Of a stretch of 64,000 nt of DNA, positions 20,561 through 32,284 are shown one piece after another. A program made the position numbers and the translations under genes. Each line of letters begins with the position of its first letter. The stretch's first letter is position 1. The notes beneath the pieces were generated by a model that saw only the letters and a program-made list of their open reading frames with translations, ran no database searches and was not told the origin of the DNA. The stretch comes from Thereva unica. Taxonomy: Eukaryota > Arthropoda > Insecta > Diptera > Therevidae. The stretch covers positions 92,491,813 through 92,555,812 of the forward strand of contig OX465283.1 in assembly GCA_949987705.1 (NCBI GenBank), in the 5' to 3' direction.

Positions 20561-21336
20561 ATTATTTGGATTCTCCTTCTTCTGTGTTAGCGAATCAATC
20601 AAGCCTCTTTAGGGTCAGTCGCGAAGAATACATATGAGTACTTTAAATCTTTAAAACTGCGAGATCTTATGAATTGCACGTACGGGAAAATGAATAATAT
20701 CTTTTTTTGTAGATAATCGCATAATCCACAAAACTTTCTAAACACTATTTTATGATAAGACTTACCGTGTAAGAGACATTAGCCAAAAACAGATTTTATC
20801 TTTTAGGGGGTGCTTTTTTGGGGGGCTCCAGCGAGTGGTAGCTTTTCGGGAGGGTAGGTAAAGTGAGCTATTCAATGAAAAAATTTAAAAAAAAAGATAT
20901 CAGTGTCGAGATTTTTTTATTTAAACTTTAAGGAGAAAATGTACGTTACCGCCTCATGCCCTACAGCACTTTGGTGAATTGCCGAGATATGAACTACGAC
21001 AGAGTACCTCGTTGGATGATAAGTAGTGAATAGGCCAAGGAGATCTGCTCCTTGACTTGCAACATCAAGGAGTTTCGTGAGGCTAACCCGAATTTGATGT
21101 ATATTGATATGAATCTTTAGTCGGTAAGATATCTGAACTGCCAACCCCAAAGAGAAAGGATACAGTATTTTTGTAAAGAGTGAAGACAAGAAAGCAGGAA
21201 TGTCATATAGGTGAACATCTGGAACTGAACGGTGGCTCGAGTGAGAGAGGTATAGAACTGTCTATAGTTCTCTTTTTTTCAACCCTAAAGAGGCTGGGTT
21301 GATTCCATAACACAGAAGAGTGAGAACCCAAATAAT
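20561..21336. mobile_element. TIR element (776 bp) carrying a LINE endonuclease fragment
   Basis: 20561-20616 and 21281-21336 are inverted repeats of about 56 bp (ATTATTTGGRTTCTC, CTTCTGTGTTA, GCCTCTTTAGGGT) with few mismatches. No clear target duplication is visible. The interior includes minus-strand LINE endonuclease sequence (see 20917-21189). It could be a DNA transposon that captured LINE sequence, or two inverted copies of one repeat around it. Confidence 0.55.
20917..21189 (-). pseudogene. LINE endonuclease C-terminal fragment
   Basis: Minus-strand translation gives LDVASQGADLLGLF and YHPTRYSVVVHI. These align with the endonuclease end of the LINE at 43.4-44.2 kb (VADQGRYLLDLFLTSHPARYSVEAD). 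The conserved SDH catalytic region is altered to a VGHEAV-like sequence. It is short and isolated inside the TIR element above. Confidence 0.6.
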
Positions 21337-22951
21337 AAATAAAAATAAATAATTTTGTTTTCAGTAAATTTGTGAAGAGCCGACTAAATATTTAATATTA
21401 AAAAAAAATTAACTAATTCATACATATATTTGACTCTTTTAGGTTGATATTTTTTTAAGTATTCTATACTGAGAGTTTTCGCCTTCACAATTTAAAGTAT
21501 TCCACAAGGAATTGATAAACATGTTGTTGTTTTTCATTATAACAATTAACGAAGATATAATAAACTGCTGCGATTAGGGAATCCAATCCCTTATCAAAAT
21601 CTCAATCCAGCGGGATCGATGTAAACAATCCCGCGGATTCACGGGATTTGCGGGACTGCAAAAAAATGTAAAATGTAAAATTATTTATCTGTCAATTTCA
21701 CCCAGAGCCGTCATGGAAACAGCATCGAGTTAACCTGAGGGAAAAAGCTTTCTGTTTACTAAACGAAAACTCTACCTCTGTTCATGGAAACACAGTAATG
21801 CACGTGGGAAATCCCCCGTTTTAGTCGAAGAGTAGCATGGCATTTACACTCACACTTAAACAAACGCATATGCAAAACCCAGCTTAATCCAACGTGTTTC
21901 GGGGAGTTTTCTTGTATTTAAGGAAACTGTACTAAACCCGCATTTCCGTGGGCGCTTACTCTGAGTTAACCCAGGGTAAACTCTGCATGGAAACTCAGTA
22001 ATTGATAACGTCCGGATAAACGCACATAAATAAACTAAGACGATTTCGTGTTATTGTTGTATTGCTTAGTAGTAGATATCTTCAACTAACAAATTTGAAC
22101 TTATATTAAAGATATGTAGGTCATTCTGACGTCATAACCCGGATTAAGTGGGCTAGTGTGTCGAGGGTATAAACCTTCTTTATGATTAGACTCTAATAAA
22201 ATATACCGAAGACTGCAGAGTCACCCCTTGCTTTGTCAATTGTGCTTTGTAATTCTTGTGTCGTCTCATGACGTGGCTAGACTATTACTAGTAACACCAA
22301 CGCATTTTATATTGCTCTGGAAGCAATAATGAAGAAAGTAGAATTAAATGGAGCACCAATCGTAGATGACGTAGTAAAAATTGGACCCAAAGCGCAAGAC
22401 GTAAAAGAATCATGGTCCCTCTTGTGGAAATAGCCTTAAACTTACCGTGGCGCTATTTCGCCCCAATATTTAGACCCAATTCCGATGAATACAGAAAATA
22501 TCTATCCAATCTGTACTATAATGCGAGCAGAGCCGGCGCGTGGTTGCCTTGCCCCCGGTGCAGTAGGCAATATTGCGCCCCATCAGCAAATCATATAAAA
22601 AAAACTTCTTTCATCTAGATCGCAAGGAGGGGAAATACACATGGCACTTCTAATTTGGTTACAATTTGCTTCTTTTTTTTTCAATAAATTCCTGAAATGT
22701 TGTTTCCTATCGCAAATCTATCAAAAATCCTTTTGTGGAATTTAAAATATCAACTGCAGCATATAAACAGACATGGGCTTTGTAAGTATATATTGACTAA
22801 ATTTATTTGTTCTAAAACCTTACTATGAAGCAAATGAGTAAATCAGTAATTTTATTTCGTAAAGATGCTGCTGTATGTTTCGATACGCGTTCCCCTACCT
22901 GAGAAAGTTCTAGTTACACCTCTTAAGCATCATCTAGTTCATAAACTAATG
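21337..22951. other. Unannotated DNA
   Basis: Near 21700-22020 several CATGGAAAC and GAGTTAACC motifs recur in both orientations, suggesting an eroded MITE, but arms could not be paired. Near 22330-22430 there is a short open stretch (VDDVVKIGPKAQDVKESW) that I do not recognise. Confidence 0.4.
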
Positions 22952-22959
22952 GGTTTAAC

Positions 22960-23444
22960 CAGGCGCGGATCCAAGAGAGAGGTCACGGGGGTCATGACCC
23001 CCCAAAACTGTCCGCATTTTTAAAAATAGAGCTGAAACAATATTTTGCAAACCGAAAAAAAAAACCAAACGAACAAAACCTAGTTTTTGCAAACACTAAA
23101 ACCTGAAACTAACCAACCGACTGAAATTAACTTACTTTTTCAAATTGAGAGTACATTTTTTATATAAACAGTTTATAATTTTATATAAACAATAAATTTA
23201 TATATGAATGTAATGAATTTTCAAGTAAAACAAATTGGACGAGTTTTTGCATAAGGTTATTCTAACTTTGTTTTTTATTCATTGAAAAAATTCGGCTAGC
23301 TTTGTTTATTTGGTTATTTTTGTTATTTTTAACTTCCCAGTATAGGAAGTTATTGTAATCGGTCCGAAAATCAAAATCCAAAATTTCAACGTATTTTCGT
23401 CTTTCAAGGTCCCAGGAGCATTTTAAGCAAAAAATTGGGAGGAA

Positions 23445-23478
<34 letters not shown>

Positions 23479-24108
23479 ACGGATGTGGTCATTTTTTCCT
23501 GCACGATACCGCGCGAACCAAAACTGATATCGACTTCTTTGAGGTGTCGTTCGAAGCGTATTAACCAAAATATGATCTGAAAAGATTTTCATAAAATTCG
23601 GTCTAGCGGTTTTTTTGTTTAAGCGGCGTAAGTGATTTTTCTACCTGCACGTTATGGCCCGAACCACAAAAGATATTGACTTACTTGAGGTGCCGTTCGA
23701 AGCGTATTAGCGACAATATAATCTGAAATTTTTTTTATAATATTCGGTCCAGCGGTTTTTTTGGTTTAAATGACTTAAGTGATTTTTGTACCTGCACGAT
23801 ACCGCGCGAACTAAAAACTATATCGACTTCATTGAGGTGCCGAAAAACATTAATACCTAATCTTGTAAGTGCGCACATTTAGTTTGACATTTTAGCGAAA
23901 ATATTGATAAACAATTGTGACAAATTCTCGGTATTATACATATATTCTATATTGCCTATTGTTCATTTATTATTAAAATATCCAATCATAATATTCAACA
24001 TCCATCATACTGGGAAGTTGATCGTGTGGACCGAAAGGGTCGAACCCACATCCCAACTAGTTTTCTATCCTGTGACCCCTTCCGGAAAAAATTCTAGATC
24101 CGCGCCTG
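22960..24108. mobile_element. hAT-type non-autonomous transposon with a nested HINE copy
   Basis: Ends CAGGCGCGGATCCA and TAGATCCGCGCCTG are inverted. They are flanked by GGTTTAAC (22952-22959) and GGGTTAAC (24109-24116), an 8-bp target duplication with one mismatch. Just inside the left end is GGGGGTCATGACCCCCC and just inside the right end TGTGACCCC. About 735 bp of the 1149 bp is the later HINE insertion (23326-24060), so the original element was about 415 bp and had no transposase. Confidence 0.8.
23326..24060 (+). mobile_element. HINE/Helentron-like element, copy 2 (uninterrupted)
   Basis: Starts TTTTTAACTTCCCAGTAT and runs through three repeats with the CTGCACGATACC core. It ends ATACTGGGAAGTT, hairpin, CCCAACTAG, then TTTT. 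It includes a (GT)n tract at about 23447-23475. This is the best uninterrupted reference for the family: the join at AAAATATCCAATCATAA shows where the Mag-like element entered copy 1. Confidence 0.7.
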
Positions 24109-24116
24109 GGGTTAAC

Positions 24117-27100
24117 GCGTCTATTCTACTCTACCTCCTGGTCTCACTAAGCAGCTTGAGAGTAAAGAATTTTATGTTTTTCAAAATATCGCATCTTTTA
24201 ATCGAACTGGAAACTAAACTGAACAAGAAATTGTTTTTGAAGAACAATGTGCACTGTCTGAAATAATTAGATTTATTAAGTGGGAAGGGTAAGGAATAAT
24301 GGAAGGAATACTCTAGGTTTTAAGGATAGGATGCGTTCTTGCATTCAAGAGTTACTACCTTTCATATTGGATTCGTTATCGTAACCCTGCCCCCTAAAAT
24401 TAATTAAACAAAGACCGGATTTATTTAAATCATCTAAAACTAATTCTGTCAGCCAGTAGAATCCAATGTCAATGATTACCTTTTTTAATTAAAATTCTAA
24501 TCTTGCCGCCTAACATATGGGATTCAATTTATAATAATAGAATAATATTGATAAAACTTTGCCAGCTTTTTTTACTAGTCTTCCCATATGACTCCAATCA
24601 GTATATCCCATAATTGTGAAAGAGAGAGTTTACAAAAAAAACGCAAGATGGAGTTTTTTTAAATTGAATAAACCAACCGAAATCTATTAACTAATTTACC
24701 ACATATTATGAGTATTTACCTAACTTTCTTCAACTACATCGGACTACTTTTTATTAAAATTGTCTAAAAAACGTTTTTTCTCTCACTTGCTGGATTTTTC
24801 TTCTGAAATTTTTACTTTTGCCTCTCTTGCTTCACTTTTTGGGTAGAATCATTGAATTGAGCAGAAATTTGAAATTATATGAATATCTCGAAGCAAAAAT
24901 CTTGGGTAAGTTAATGTACGAGTGGAGTCAATTTTCTCGCATGAGATAGTTCTACGACAGTCTTCTGAACGAGCGCTCTCCTTCAATGCGCCCGGTGCGA
25001 GTGCTCCATTCACACCTATGAAAGCGCCGCCCCTGAGTGTGAGTCTGATGGGTGTACAATAACCAAATAAATAAACTATAAACCTTCGAAAGGTAAATTC
25101 TAAAAACAATATTTGGTTTTTCTTGGCTAAGTTTGACGACGGATTTAGATAATAACAAACAACGACGTTCAGTACATACTGTGGCGAATTCAAGCCTCCG
25201 CGTCCTGGAAAAGACAGATTGGCTGTAAATGTATACTTGATACGGCATTTTTTGCTCAGACTATATAGCATAGCAGCATAACAATCTGTAAAGTAGATTG
25301 CAAATATTCCGCAATTCATTACTTTGGTATTGAGCTTTATGAAATATTCATAGAATCCTTTTAAAATCGCTATATTGCATTGAAAAAATATATTGATCCC
25401 ATCTTTCTCCTAATGATTAGCATTTACATGCACAAAACAAAACGTCCAAGTTTAGTTTACCGCTATATAATTTGAGTGTTGGTATCTCATCTAGGTATTG
25501 CTTATTATTGTGCCTACCTTGACTTAGATCCCATATATCCTTTGTCAAGTAACCTTAAATTCTACATTTATATCACTCTTTTCGTCGCCTGAAAAACGTT
25601 CGGCCCAAATATACAATTTCTATTATTTCTTATAATTAAGATTTTATATTTTATTGTGAGAAAAAAAATGAATACACAATGCACTTCATTCTAAACAAGT
25701 TCTAGTTCAAAACCACTTAGTGGTCTTGAAATATAATTTTTTGGAAATTTTGATTGCGATTGTCGGACCCCTTACAGTAACTTCACTATTAACTGGAAAG
25801 TTAATAATCCTTCTTGGCTCTCCATATATATAGAACATTACACCCCGAATCGAAATTTCAATTTCATCTGCTTCAGAAGATAAATCATTGATGCGGGAGT
25901 AAATGTCCTTTGATCAAATTTACGTTTCTTTAACCAATATCGCTTTAGTTGAAATAAATCCCATTAATCCGATCATACTACTCCTTGGAAGCTCATAAAC
26001 TGCTATCAGTTGGTCTTTTCAGATTCAATCAATTTCCTGGGATTCAAAGATTTTCCTTAGCTGGACCTTATTTCACACTAGATTTGACAATTATATCCAA
26101 CGCCCTCTATCCATTGTTTCCCTTTATCGCCAACTAAACTTCCTTGCCCAAGAAGCTAACTGTATAAATTAAGCTACAATCCCGTCCTGCTTCAAGTTTT
26201 ATCTTGTCTCACTCAAGTGGGAGAATACTTTATGAGGATTTAGATGGGATCGTTTGAACCACCAGTAATACAAAACATAAAAAATTCTCCTGCTAGTAAA
26301 AATAGTCACGACAAGAATGAATGACCCCTTTCCCGAGTTATCTCTGCACACCCGTCTTATGGCTATAACGGTTCATCCGAGCATTTTTTCTTGGCACGAG
26401 AAAGCAATTAGGGAATTTTTTAACGACTTAAGAAATTCACTGAAAGGCCACTTGTTACAATACTAAGCAGGACTCAAACACCACAGGTTATCCAGGCTGA
26501 AGTTTCACCTGGCAATTTGATAATCGGGCTCCTCTGCCTGAAAGGTGGATGAAAGCAATCAAGCTGGTCTAGAGAGGAGATTATTAATATCCTTATATTC
26601 CATGTAGGTGAAGGATAAAATTCAATACGAGGGAACAAACTAATTTATGTACTTCAGCAAATATTACGGGGTTCTGGAATTCTGAAACTGTAAGCTGAAC
26701 CCGCGCTCGGAGCAGGTGTAGACACGAATTGTTGTGTTAATAAGTGGGTTCCATTGTTAGCAGGATTGTACCTTGATACCGATTAAAAATTTAAATAACT
26801 GCAGGTGATATCGACACACATAGTTTTATCGTCCACTTTTTTCGTAATTTAATTTACACTCGTTTTATAGGTGCAAGGTACACTCTATGTTTTCTGGGTC
26901 TATCAACAAAACTAAACCGAAAAAATCCTCTGCTGAGTTGTCTACAGGTACAATATTTTTATTGGTACTGTAGGTGGTCTAACTCCAAGGATCGACTTTT
27001 AAAAAACCCAGGATTTCCTAATTCTTTTCAGGAACACTTGGGAGTCCTTCTGACCTGATTCAGAGCGCTCGAGAGAATTCGGGAAACGAAAAATTAATTG

Positions 27101-27420
27101 CGAGCTTCACTAGATTTTGTGACTTAAAGCATGGAACTAGCAAGTTGATTTTCCAATTATAAAATTAAATGACAACAATAAAAAAATGAATATGCATGAA
27201 TATAAAAAAGTATTACGCATTCTTCCATTTTATAATACATATAATATTGCCTATTATATTGAATGATGCAGGTTTTGTCATACATTTTGATTTCTTTCAT
27301 TACTGTTCTTCTCCAGGAATTTTTCGGTCCACCAACCTCTACTTCGTTGTATAATCCATTCATAGGCTGAGGCGATGAGTCCTGCATTTAAACTCTTAAG
27401 GGGACGATACCCGGTCGAAC
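24117..27420. other. 3.3 kb without a recognisable element
   Basis: Read on both strands. The longest frame (24849-25319, minus, 156 residues) has no family motif I know. It contains CAGGGGCGGCGCTTTCA (reverse strand, near 25040), which resembles a hAT end, but no partner end was found. The rest is AT-rich with no repeats detected by eye. Confidence 0.45.
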
Positions 27421-27454
27421 AATTTGCGCAACGTAGCCCGTTGTGCAAACATTT

Positions 27455-27540
27455 TCCCTTAGTCCGGCCGCTGGAGCATTTCCAGCGGTTTTGGCGTGAT
27501 GTAACGGACTTTTTTGGTGGAACCGGTCAGAAATGATCAG
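27455..27540. repeat. Inverted-pair repeat, left member
   Basis: About 50 bp around 27487-27536 (GCGTGATGTAACGGAC, then GGTGGAACCGGTCAGAA) is the reverse complement of 29262-29312. A small hairpin GCTGGAGCATTTCCAGC precedes it. The pair brackets 1.7 kb including HINE copy 3. No target duplication was found, so this may be two dispersed copies rather than TIRs. Confidence 0.5.
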
Positions 27541-27658
27541 CTTAATTGGTGCAATAGAAACTGAGTCCTTGCCTCGCCTAGCATTCCTGGCGTCGCCGAG
27601 TTAGCAATTTTTGTGGAAAAAACGCCTTAGTTGCAGTTTTTTGCCAAAAATCTTAAAA

Positions 27659-28707
27659 CTAGTTGGGATGTGGGTTCGACCCTTTCGGTCCACACGATCA
27701 ACTTCCCAGTATGATGGATGTTGAATATTATGATTGGATATTTTAATAATAAAAGAACAATAGGCAATATAGAATATATGCATAATACCGAGAATTTGTC
27801 ACAATAGTTTATCAATATTTTCGCTAAAATGTCAAACTAAATGTGCGCACCTACAAGATTAGGATGACGAAAATGTATATAAAATTGATGTATTAATGTT
27901 TTTCGGCACGTCAATGACGTCGATATAGTTTTTAGTTCGCGCGGTATCGTGCAGGTACAAAAATCACTTAAGTCATTTAAACCAAAAACCCGCTGGACCG
28001 AATATTATAAAAATCTTTTCAGATTACATTGTCGCTAATACGCTTCGAACGCCACCTCAAGTAAGTCAATATCTTTCGTGGTTCGGGCCATATCGTGCAG
28101 GTACAAAAATCACTTACGCCGCTTAAACAAAAAACGGCTCGACCGAATTTTATGAAAATCTTTTCAGATCATATTTTGGTTAATACTCTTCGAACGGCAC
28201 GTTAACTTAGTCGATATCTTTTATAGTTCGCGCGATATCGTGCAGGTACAAAAATCACTTAAGTCATTTAAACCAAAAACCCGCTGGACCGAATATTATA
28301 AAAACCTTTTCAGATTATATTGTCGCTAATACGCTTCGAACGGCACCTCAAGTAAGTCAATATCTTTCGTGGTTCGGGCGATATCGTGCAGGTACAAAAA
28401 TCACTTACGTCGCTCAAACAAAAAAACGGCTGGACCGAATTTCATGAAATTCTTTTCAGATCATATTTCGGTTAATACGCTTCGAACAACACCTCAACGA
28501 AATCGATATCAGTTTTGGTTCGCGCGTTATCGTGCAGGAAAAAATGACCACATCCGTACGCACATACACACACACACACACGCACATACTTCCTCCCAAT
28601 TTTTTGCTTAAAATGCTCCTAGGACCTTGAAAGATGAAAATACGTTGAAATTTTCGATTTCGATTTTCGGACCGATTACAATAACTTCCTATACTGGGAA
28701 GTTAAAA
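27659..28707 (-). mobile_element. HINE/Helentron-like element, copy 3
   Basis: Minus orientation. The CTAG end is at 27659-27662, with the hairpin and the inverted motif near 27704-27716; the TTTTTAACTTCCC end is at about 28695-28707. It has at least five internal repeats (cores near 27946, 28088, 28232, 28378 and 28528; period about 145), two more than copies 1 and 2, so the array length varies between copies. A (CA)n tract lies near 28563-28580. Confidence 0.7.
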
Positions 28708-29261
28708 ATTAAAAACCATAAAAAAAATTTAAAAACCAGAATTTTAATGATTGGATATTCTAAAGAGAGTCTTAGAGCATACGTAAAAAAATCAGAACCA
28801 ACATGGGAGTTTTTCTTTTGGCGCAGTAACAAATTTAACCTTTTAAATTCACTTAATTGCAAAATTCATTATGCAAAAACTATTTGACCGACCGTGATCG
28901 GGTTTTAAATATAAGTTAATCATGCCTTTAACTATCTAATTCCAAAATCAAATTGGAAGATAATGGTCTCTCCTTTCCTTGTGCTAACTTCAAAGTGAGG
29001 TACTTTTTTTCGCGGTTTTCGGCTATTTTGCAATGCAAAAATTCAAATTTCAAACATCCACCTTAGGGTAAGTTTTAGTAAATCCAATAACGAACAAAAC
29101 ATGCTCAACAAATTTTTCGCCTAGAAGCCTTCGTTAAGAGATATTTAACAAGAAAGGTCAAAAATCAGGGAAATTTTGGTGAATGTTTCAGTTTTTGGGC
29201 TACCACAAGTTTTCCAGGGAGTTTCATGCTTGCGCACCCCCTAAATATTGTTGAGGATATC
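28708..29261. other. Sequence between HINE copy 3 and the inverted repeat
   Basis: No protein motif or terminus recognised. The text has the AT-rich, phrase-like look of long-TIR interiors (for example AAATTTCCCTGATTTTTGACC), but no matching arm was located in the window. Confidence 0.4.
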
Positions 29262-29312
29262 ACTTCTGACCGGTTCCACCAAAAAAGTCCGTTACATCAC
29301 GCCAAAACCAAA
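29262..29312. repeat. Inverted-pair repeat, right member
   Basis: Reverse complement of about 27487-27536 (TTCTGACCGGTTCCACC, then GTCCGTTACATCACGC). It lies about 60 bp beyond the 3' end of the LOA-like LINE. See the left member. Confidence 0.5.
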
Positions 29313-29434
29313 AGTTATAGTTTTCACTGCTCTAGCGCCTGGACTACCTGTATATTTTATTATTATAAGGAATGAGGGGGCAACCCATATGGTGAACACT
29401 GCTGCCAAGTTAGGCCTATTGTGTACGTACCCCA

Positions 29435-30403
29435 CTAGCGGAACAGAATATCGGCCTTCCGAATGAAGGCAAGAAGGTCTTTAATTGATGAAGACCGGAC
29501 TTGGGCAGGGCTCAAGAACTCTCTGATAAACGTTCTTCTTCTAAGCCAGATCAGAGCAGGACATTCACAAAGAATATGTGTGGAAGTTTCATCGCCTTCC
29601 AAGCAGAGTCGGCATTCTGTCTCTTGAGACGGTCCTAGGTTGTGGAGGTGGTACCGCAGTCCTACATGGCCAGTGAGATAACCTACCAGCAGCCTTATGT
29701 CCGCTCTGTTTAGAGTAATAGTGCGCCTTGAGGCAAAGGGTCTTATAAGATCTTTAGCCTGTCTAAGTCCTGGGACTGATTCCCAATAGGCTAGGTTTAT
29801 TCTCTTAATCCACTCCTCTATCAAGGACTTGGAGGTGGACCAAGAGATGCCACAGAAGGGTTCTGGGCCCTGGAACAACGTCTCAGACCCCTCCCTCTCG
29901 AGGCTGTCTGCAGCCTCATTTCCCTCGATACCCCTGTGGCCGGGGACCCAGCAAAGCGAGACCTCTTTTGTTCTGGTCAGGCTCTGGAGTACGTCAAAAC
30001 ACCCTGCTACTATTTTGGAAAACTTCCACATTGAGAGTGCCTTGATGGCAGCTTGGCTGTCAGAAAAGATTTTAATGTTGGCGCCTTTCAGACCTTTCTC
30101 AAGGTTGAGTCTAGCGCAGGTCGCAATGGCATGTATTTCAGTCTGGAAAACAGAGGGCCACTTACCCATTGCAATCGAGACCTTGGAGTTGGGTCCTGCG
30201 ACACCAGCCCCTGTGCCATGTTCGATCTTTGACCCGTCAGTAAACCAGTGGAGATGGTTTGGATCCCTAGGAAGAATAATTTCCTCCCACTCAAAGCGAT
30301 CCGGGATAATCGCTCTGAATTTCCTTTGGAACCGCAGTTGACGATCCATATGGTCGGATACGCGGCAGATGGAAATGCTTGGGATATTTTTAAGGATATC
30401 CAT
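29435..30403 (-). CDS. LOA/I-like LINE RNase H domain and C-terminus
   Basis: A 322-residue open frame. RNase H catalytic residues are all visible: D in WFTDGSKIEHG, E in QTEIHAIATCARL, D in KIFSDSQAAIKAL, D in GNEAADSL, plus CWVPGHRGIEGNEA. After it come a connector and a C-terminal zinc-like motif, CRLCLEGDETSTHILCECP. Normally this is part of the ORF2 polyprotein that removes RNA from the hybrid made by target-primed reverse transcription. Here it is cut off from the RT by a single TAG and probably not made as such. The ATG at 30403 is an internal methionine, not a true start. Confidence 0.85.
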   Translation of the reverse strand: MDILKNIPSISICRVSDHMDRQLRFQRKFRAIIPDRFEWEEIILPRDPNHLHWFTDGSKIEHGTGAGVAGPNSKVSIAMGKWPSVFQTEIHAIATCARLNLEKGLKGANIKIFSDSQAAIKALSMWKFSKIVAGCFDVLQSLTRTKEVSLCWVPGHRGIEGNEAADSLEREGSETLFQGPEPFCGISWSTSKSLIEEWIKRINLAYWESVPGLRQAKDLIRPFASRRTITLNRADIRLLVGYLTGHVGLRYHLHNLGPSQETECRLCLEGDETSTHILCECPALIWLRRRTFIREFLSPAQVRSSSIKDLLAFIRKADILFR

Positions 30404-30424
30404 GTGTCCTTTGATCGTATGGAT

Positions 30425-31345
30425 CTAGTTGGATGAGATCTGAAGTCTCAAAGCACTTATGGCGGCGGATTTCCATATGAAGAGATGCAAAGGGGTCAAT
30501 CCAATGATTGCTTCCATTGCAGCTGTGGGGCAGGTCCGCATCGCTCCGGTAATGGAGAGACAAGCAAACCGTTGCAGCTTGCTGCACTTGAGGATCGACG
30601 TAACCTGTTTAGTCTTGGGCCACCAAGCTATAGCAGCATAGGTGACAACAGATTTAACGATCGTATTGTACATCCAGTACATCATTTGTGGTGTAAGACC
30701 CCATGTCTTACCCAGAAGCCTTTTGCAGGCCCATGTGGTCCTTGTGGCTTTGCTGATGACGTAGTCAAGTTGAGCGTTCCAGTTCAGCCTCTTGTCTAAG
30801 TGTACTCCCAAATATTTGACTGAGTCTGAGTACTCAACTGTGGTATCCTGGTTACAGATAGGACCTAGTTCCACTATGTAGCGTTTGGAAAAAGGTACCA
30901 GGACAGCCTTATTTGGGTTGATTGACAGACTCTCCTTGGTACACCATCTTTGAACTTCTCACAGTGCCGTTCTCATGACCTCTGTAATGGTCAAGTCAAA
31001 CTTCCCAGAGACAATGATGGCAAGATCATCTGCATAACCGATGACATCGAAACCAGATTCAGATAGTTTGATCAAGAGTTAATCCACAACTAGTGACCAG
31101 AGTAAAGGGGATAAGACTCCACCTTAAGGGCACCCCTTAATAGCCTTAACACTAATGGTGGAGAAGAAAGGGTAGAAGGAATGTCACGATCTGCAAGCAT
31201 GGCATTTATCCACTCAATCGTGTGACGATTCAGATTTCTGAGAGCCAGTGCTCTAAAGATAGAATCATAGCCAGTGTTATCGAAAGCACCTTCGATGTCA
31301 AGGAACGCGCATAGGGCAGTTTATTTAGCGGGGAAGGCCTTTTCG
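30425..31345 (-). pseudogene. LOA/I-like reverse transcriptase, stops present
   Basis: The RT palm is readable: LDIEGAFDN, GCP then GGVLSPLLW (a stop sits inside the loop), GYADDLAIIVSGKFD, SLSINPNKAVLVPFSKR, then KYLGVHLDKRLNWNAQ. A TGA near 30960 and a TAG at about 30425 lie in the main frame. The catalytic YADD is intact. The same frame continues into the RNase H entry after the TAG, so only point stops separate them. Confidence 0.8.
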
Positions 31346-31351
31346 ATGATC

Positions 31352-31765
31352 ATATTATTTCGTGTAAAGTTCGTAATAGTCGTGGTCCTCCTTCCTTTAG
31401 CAGCTCAGGTGTTGTTCCATCGGCGTCTGGCGATTTGTTGCTTTCTGCCTTTTTACAGCTTATCCAATGTTGGTATTGAGATATTATCTTGACGAATTAC
31501 AAATGCCTCTGTTTGTGGATCATCGTTTAGTATGGGGGCTAAAAATATTCTCCTTAACCTTTCTTTTATCCTTACAGAGCCTGCTAATACGTAGGTTCCT
31601 TTCTTTGTCTTTGCAGATGTCCGTTATTGGCTGAAACTTATTGGTGATCTGGCAAGTTTCCTTTGTACGCTTGTCTAAGTCTCCCGGTATCTGTAAGATT
31701 CTCCTCTTTACATATTATAGGAACTCCCGCCGTGATTGAGACTCCCTTCACGGTTGCTAGCGATT
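31352..31765 (-). pseudogene. RTE-clade LINE fragment (linker and start of RT)
   Basis: The minus strand matches 1420-1810 of the RTE copy: a GGAGAATCTTACAGATACCGG-like start, TACAAAGGAAACTTGCCAGATC, the SPDADGTTPELLKEGGPRLLRTLHEI segment (compare GIDGIAAELLKEGGP). It is frameshifted and stops at the LOA junction near 31350. Upstream coding continues at 32285-32575 after an insertion. Confidence 0.75.
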
Positions 31766-31784
31766 CTTCAATACGCCGGGAGTA

Positions 31785-32275
31785 GTGCCATATTAAACTG
31801 CGGATTTAAAACTCCGAAAATAAATCAGCTGGTTTTTTGAAAAATGGGAAATGTCAAAGTAGACATTTGAAGTTTGTGGGAAATAATTTTGATTTTGCGT
31901 GAAAGTTTTATTAAAGGCTGTTTTTATTTAACTTTCTCCATGGAGTGTGATGGACATTTGAAAGAGGAAATCAGGCTATTTATTTTTTTAATGCAATTAT
32001 AAATTTTATTTATTATAAATTGTAAAATGCAATTATAAATTTTATATATGAATTTATTTTTGTTATTTTTATTTATTTATGCTTCTTATTATACATGCTC
32101 AAATCACTCTACAAGTGTAATCCGTTACAATTTTCCCGCGGATTTCAAACGTCAAATTCTCTCAAGCAAATCTGCAATCGCGTATTGCATAATCGCGTGA
32201 GTCTTCACTCCGAATTTTTTCGATAATCAAATCAGCAACCGCGGAATAGGGAATCGCAAAGTGTCAAATCCGCAC
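31785..32275. mobile_element. MITE-like insertion splitting an RTE fragment
   Basis: This stretch separates two colinear parts of one RTE copy. Its ends are short inverted motifs: AACTGCGGATTTAAAAC near 31797 and GTCAAATCCGCACTC near 32262. Internal sequence is AT-rich with TTCCCGCGGATTT and GCAACCGCGGAAT motifs. Exact edges and target duplication were not resolved. Confidence 0.45.
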
Positions 32276-32284
32276 TCACTTCCG

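Larger units (their letters stand above)
29370..31350 (-). mobile_element. LOA/I-like LINE: RT, RNase H and 3' end
   Basis: The minus strand reads, in order: RT motif A (FLDIEGAFDNTGYDSI near 31290), the GVLSPLLWSLVVD block near 31110, the GYADDLAI box near 31040, the thumb (KYLGVHLDKRLNW), RNase H, a C-terminal Cys/His motif, and a short 3' UTR. The 5' end is truncated at a junction with an RTE fragment at about 31350. Several in-frame stops show it is dead, although the last kilobase is well preserved. LOA or another RNase H-bearing I-superfamily clade is likely; which one cannot be fixed by eye. Confidence 0.8.

Noticed and set aside
24849..25319. 156-residue minus-strand frame as a gene
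   Set aside because: No recognisable domain, no supporting context, and an overlapping frame of similar length. It may be chance.
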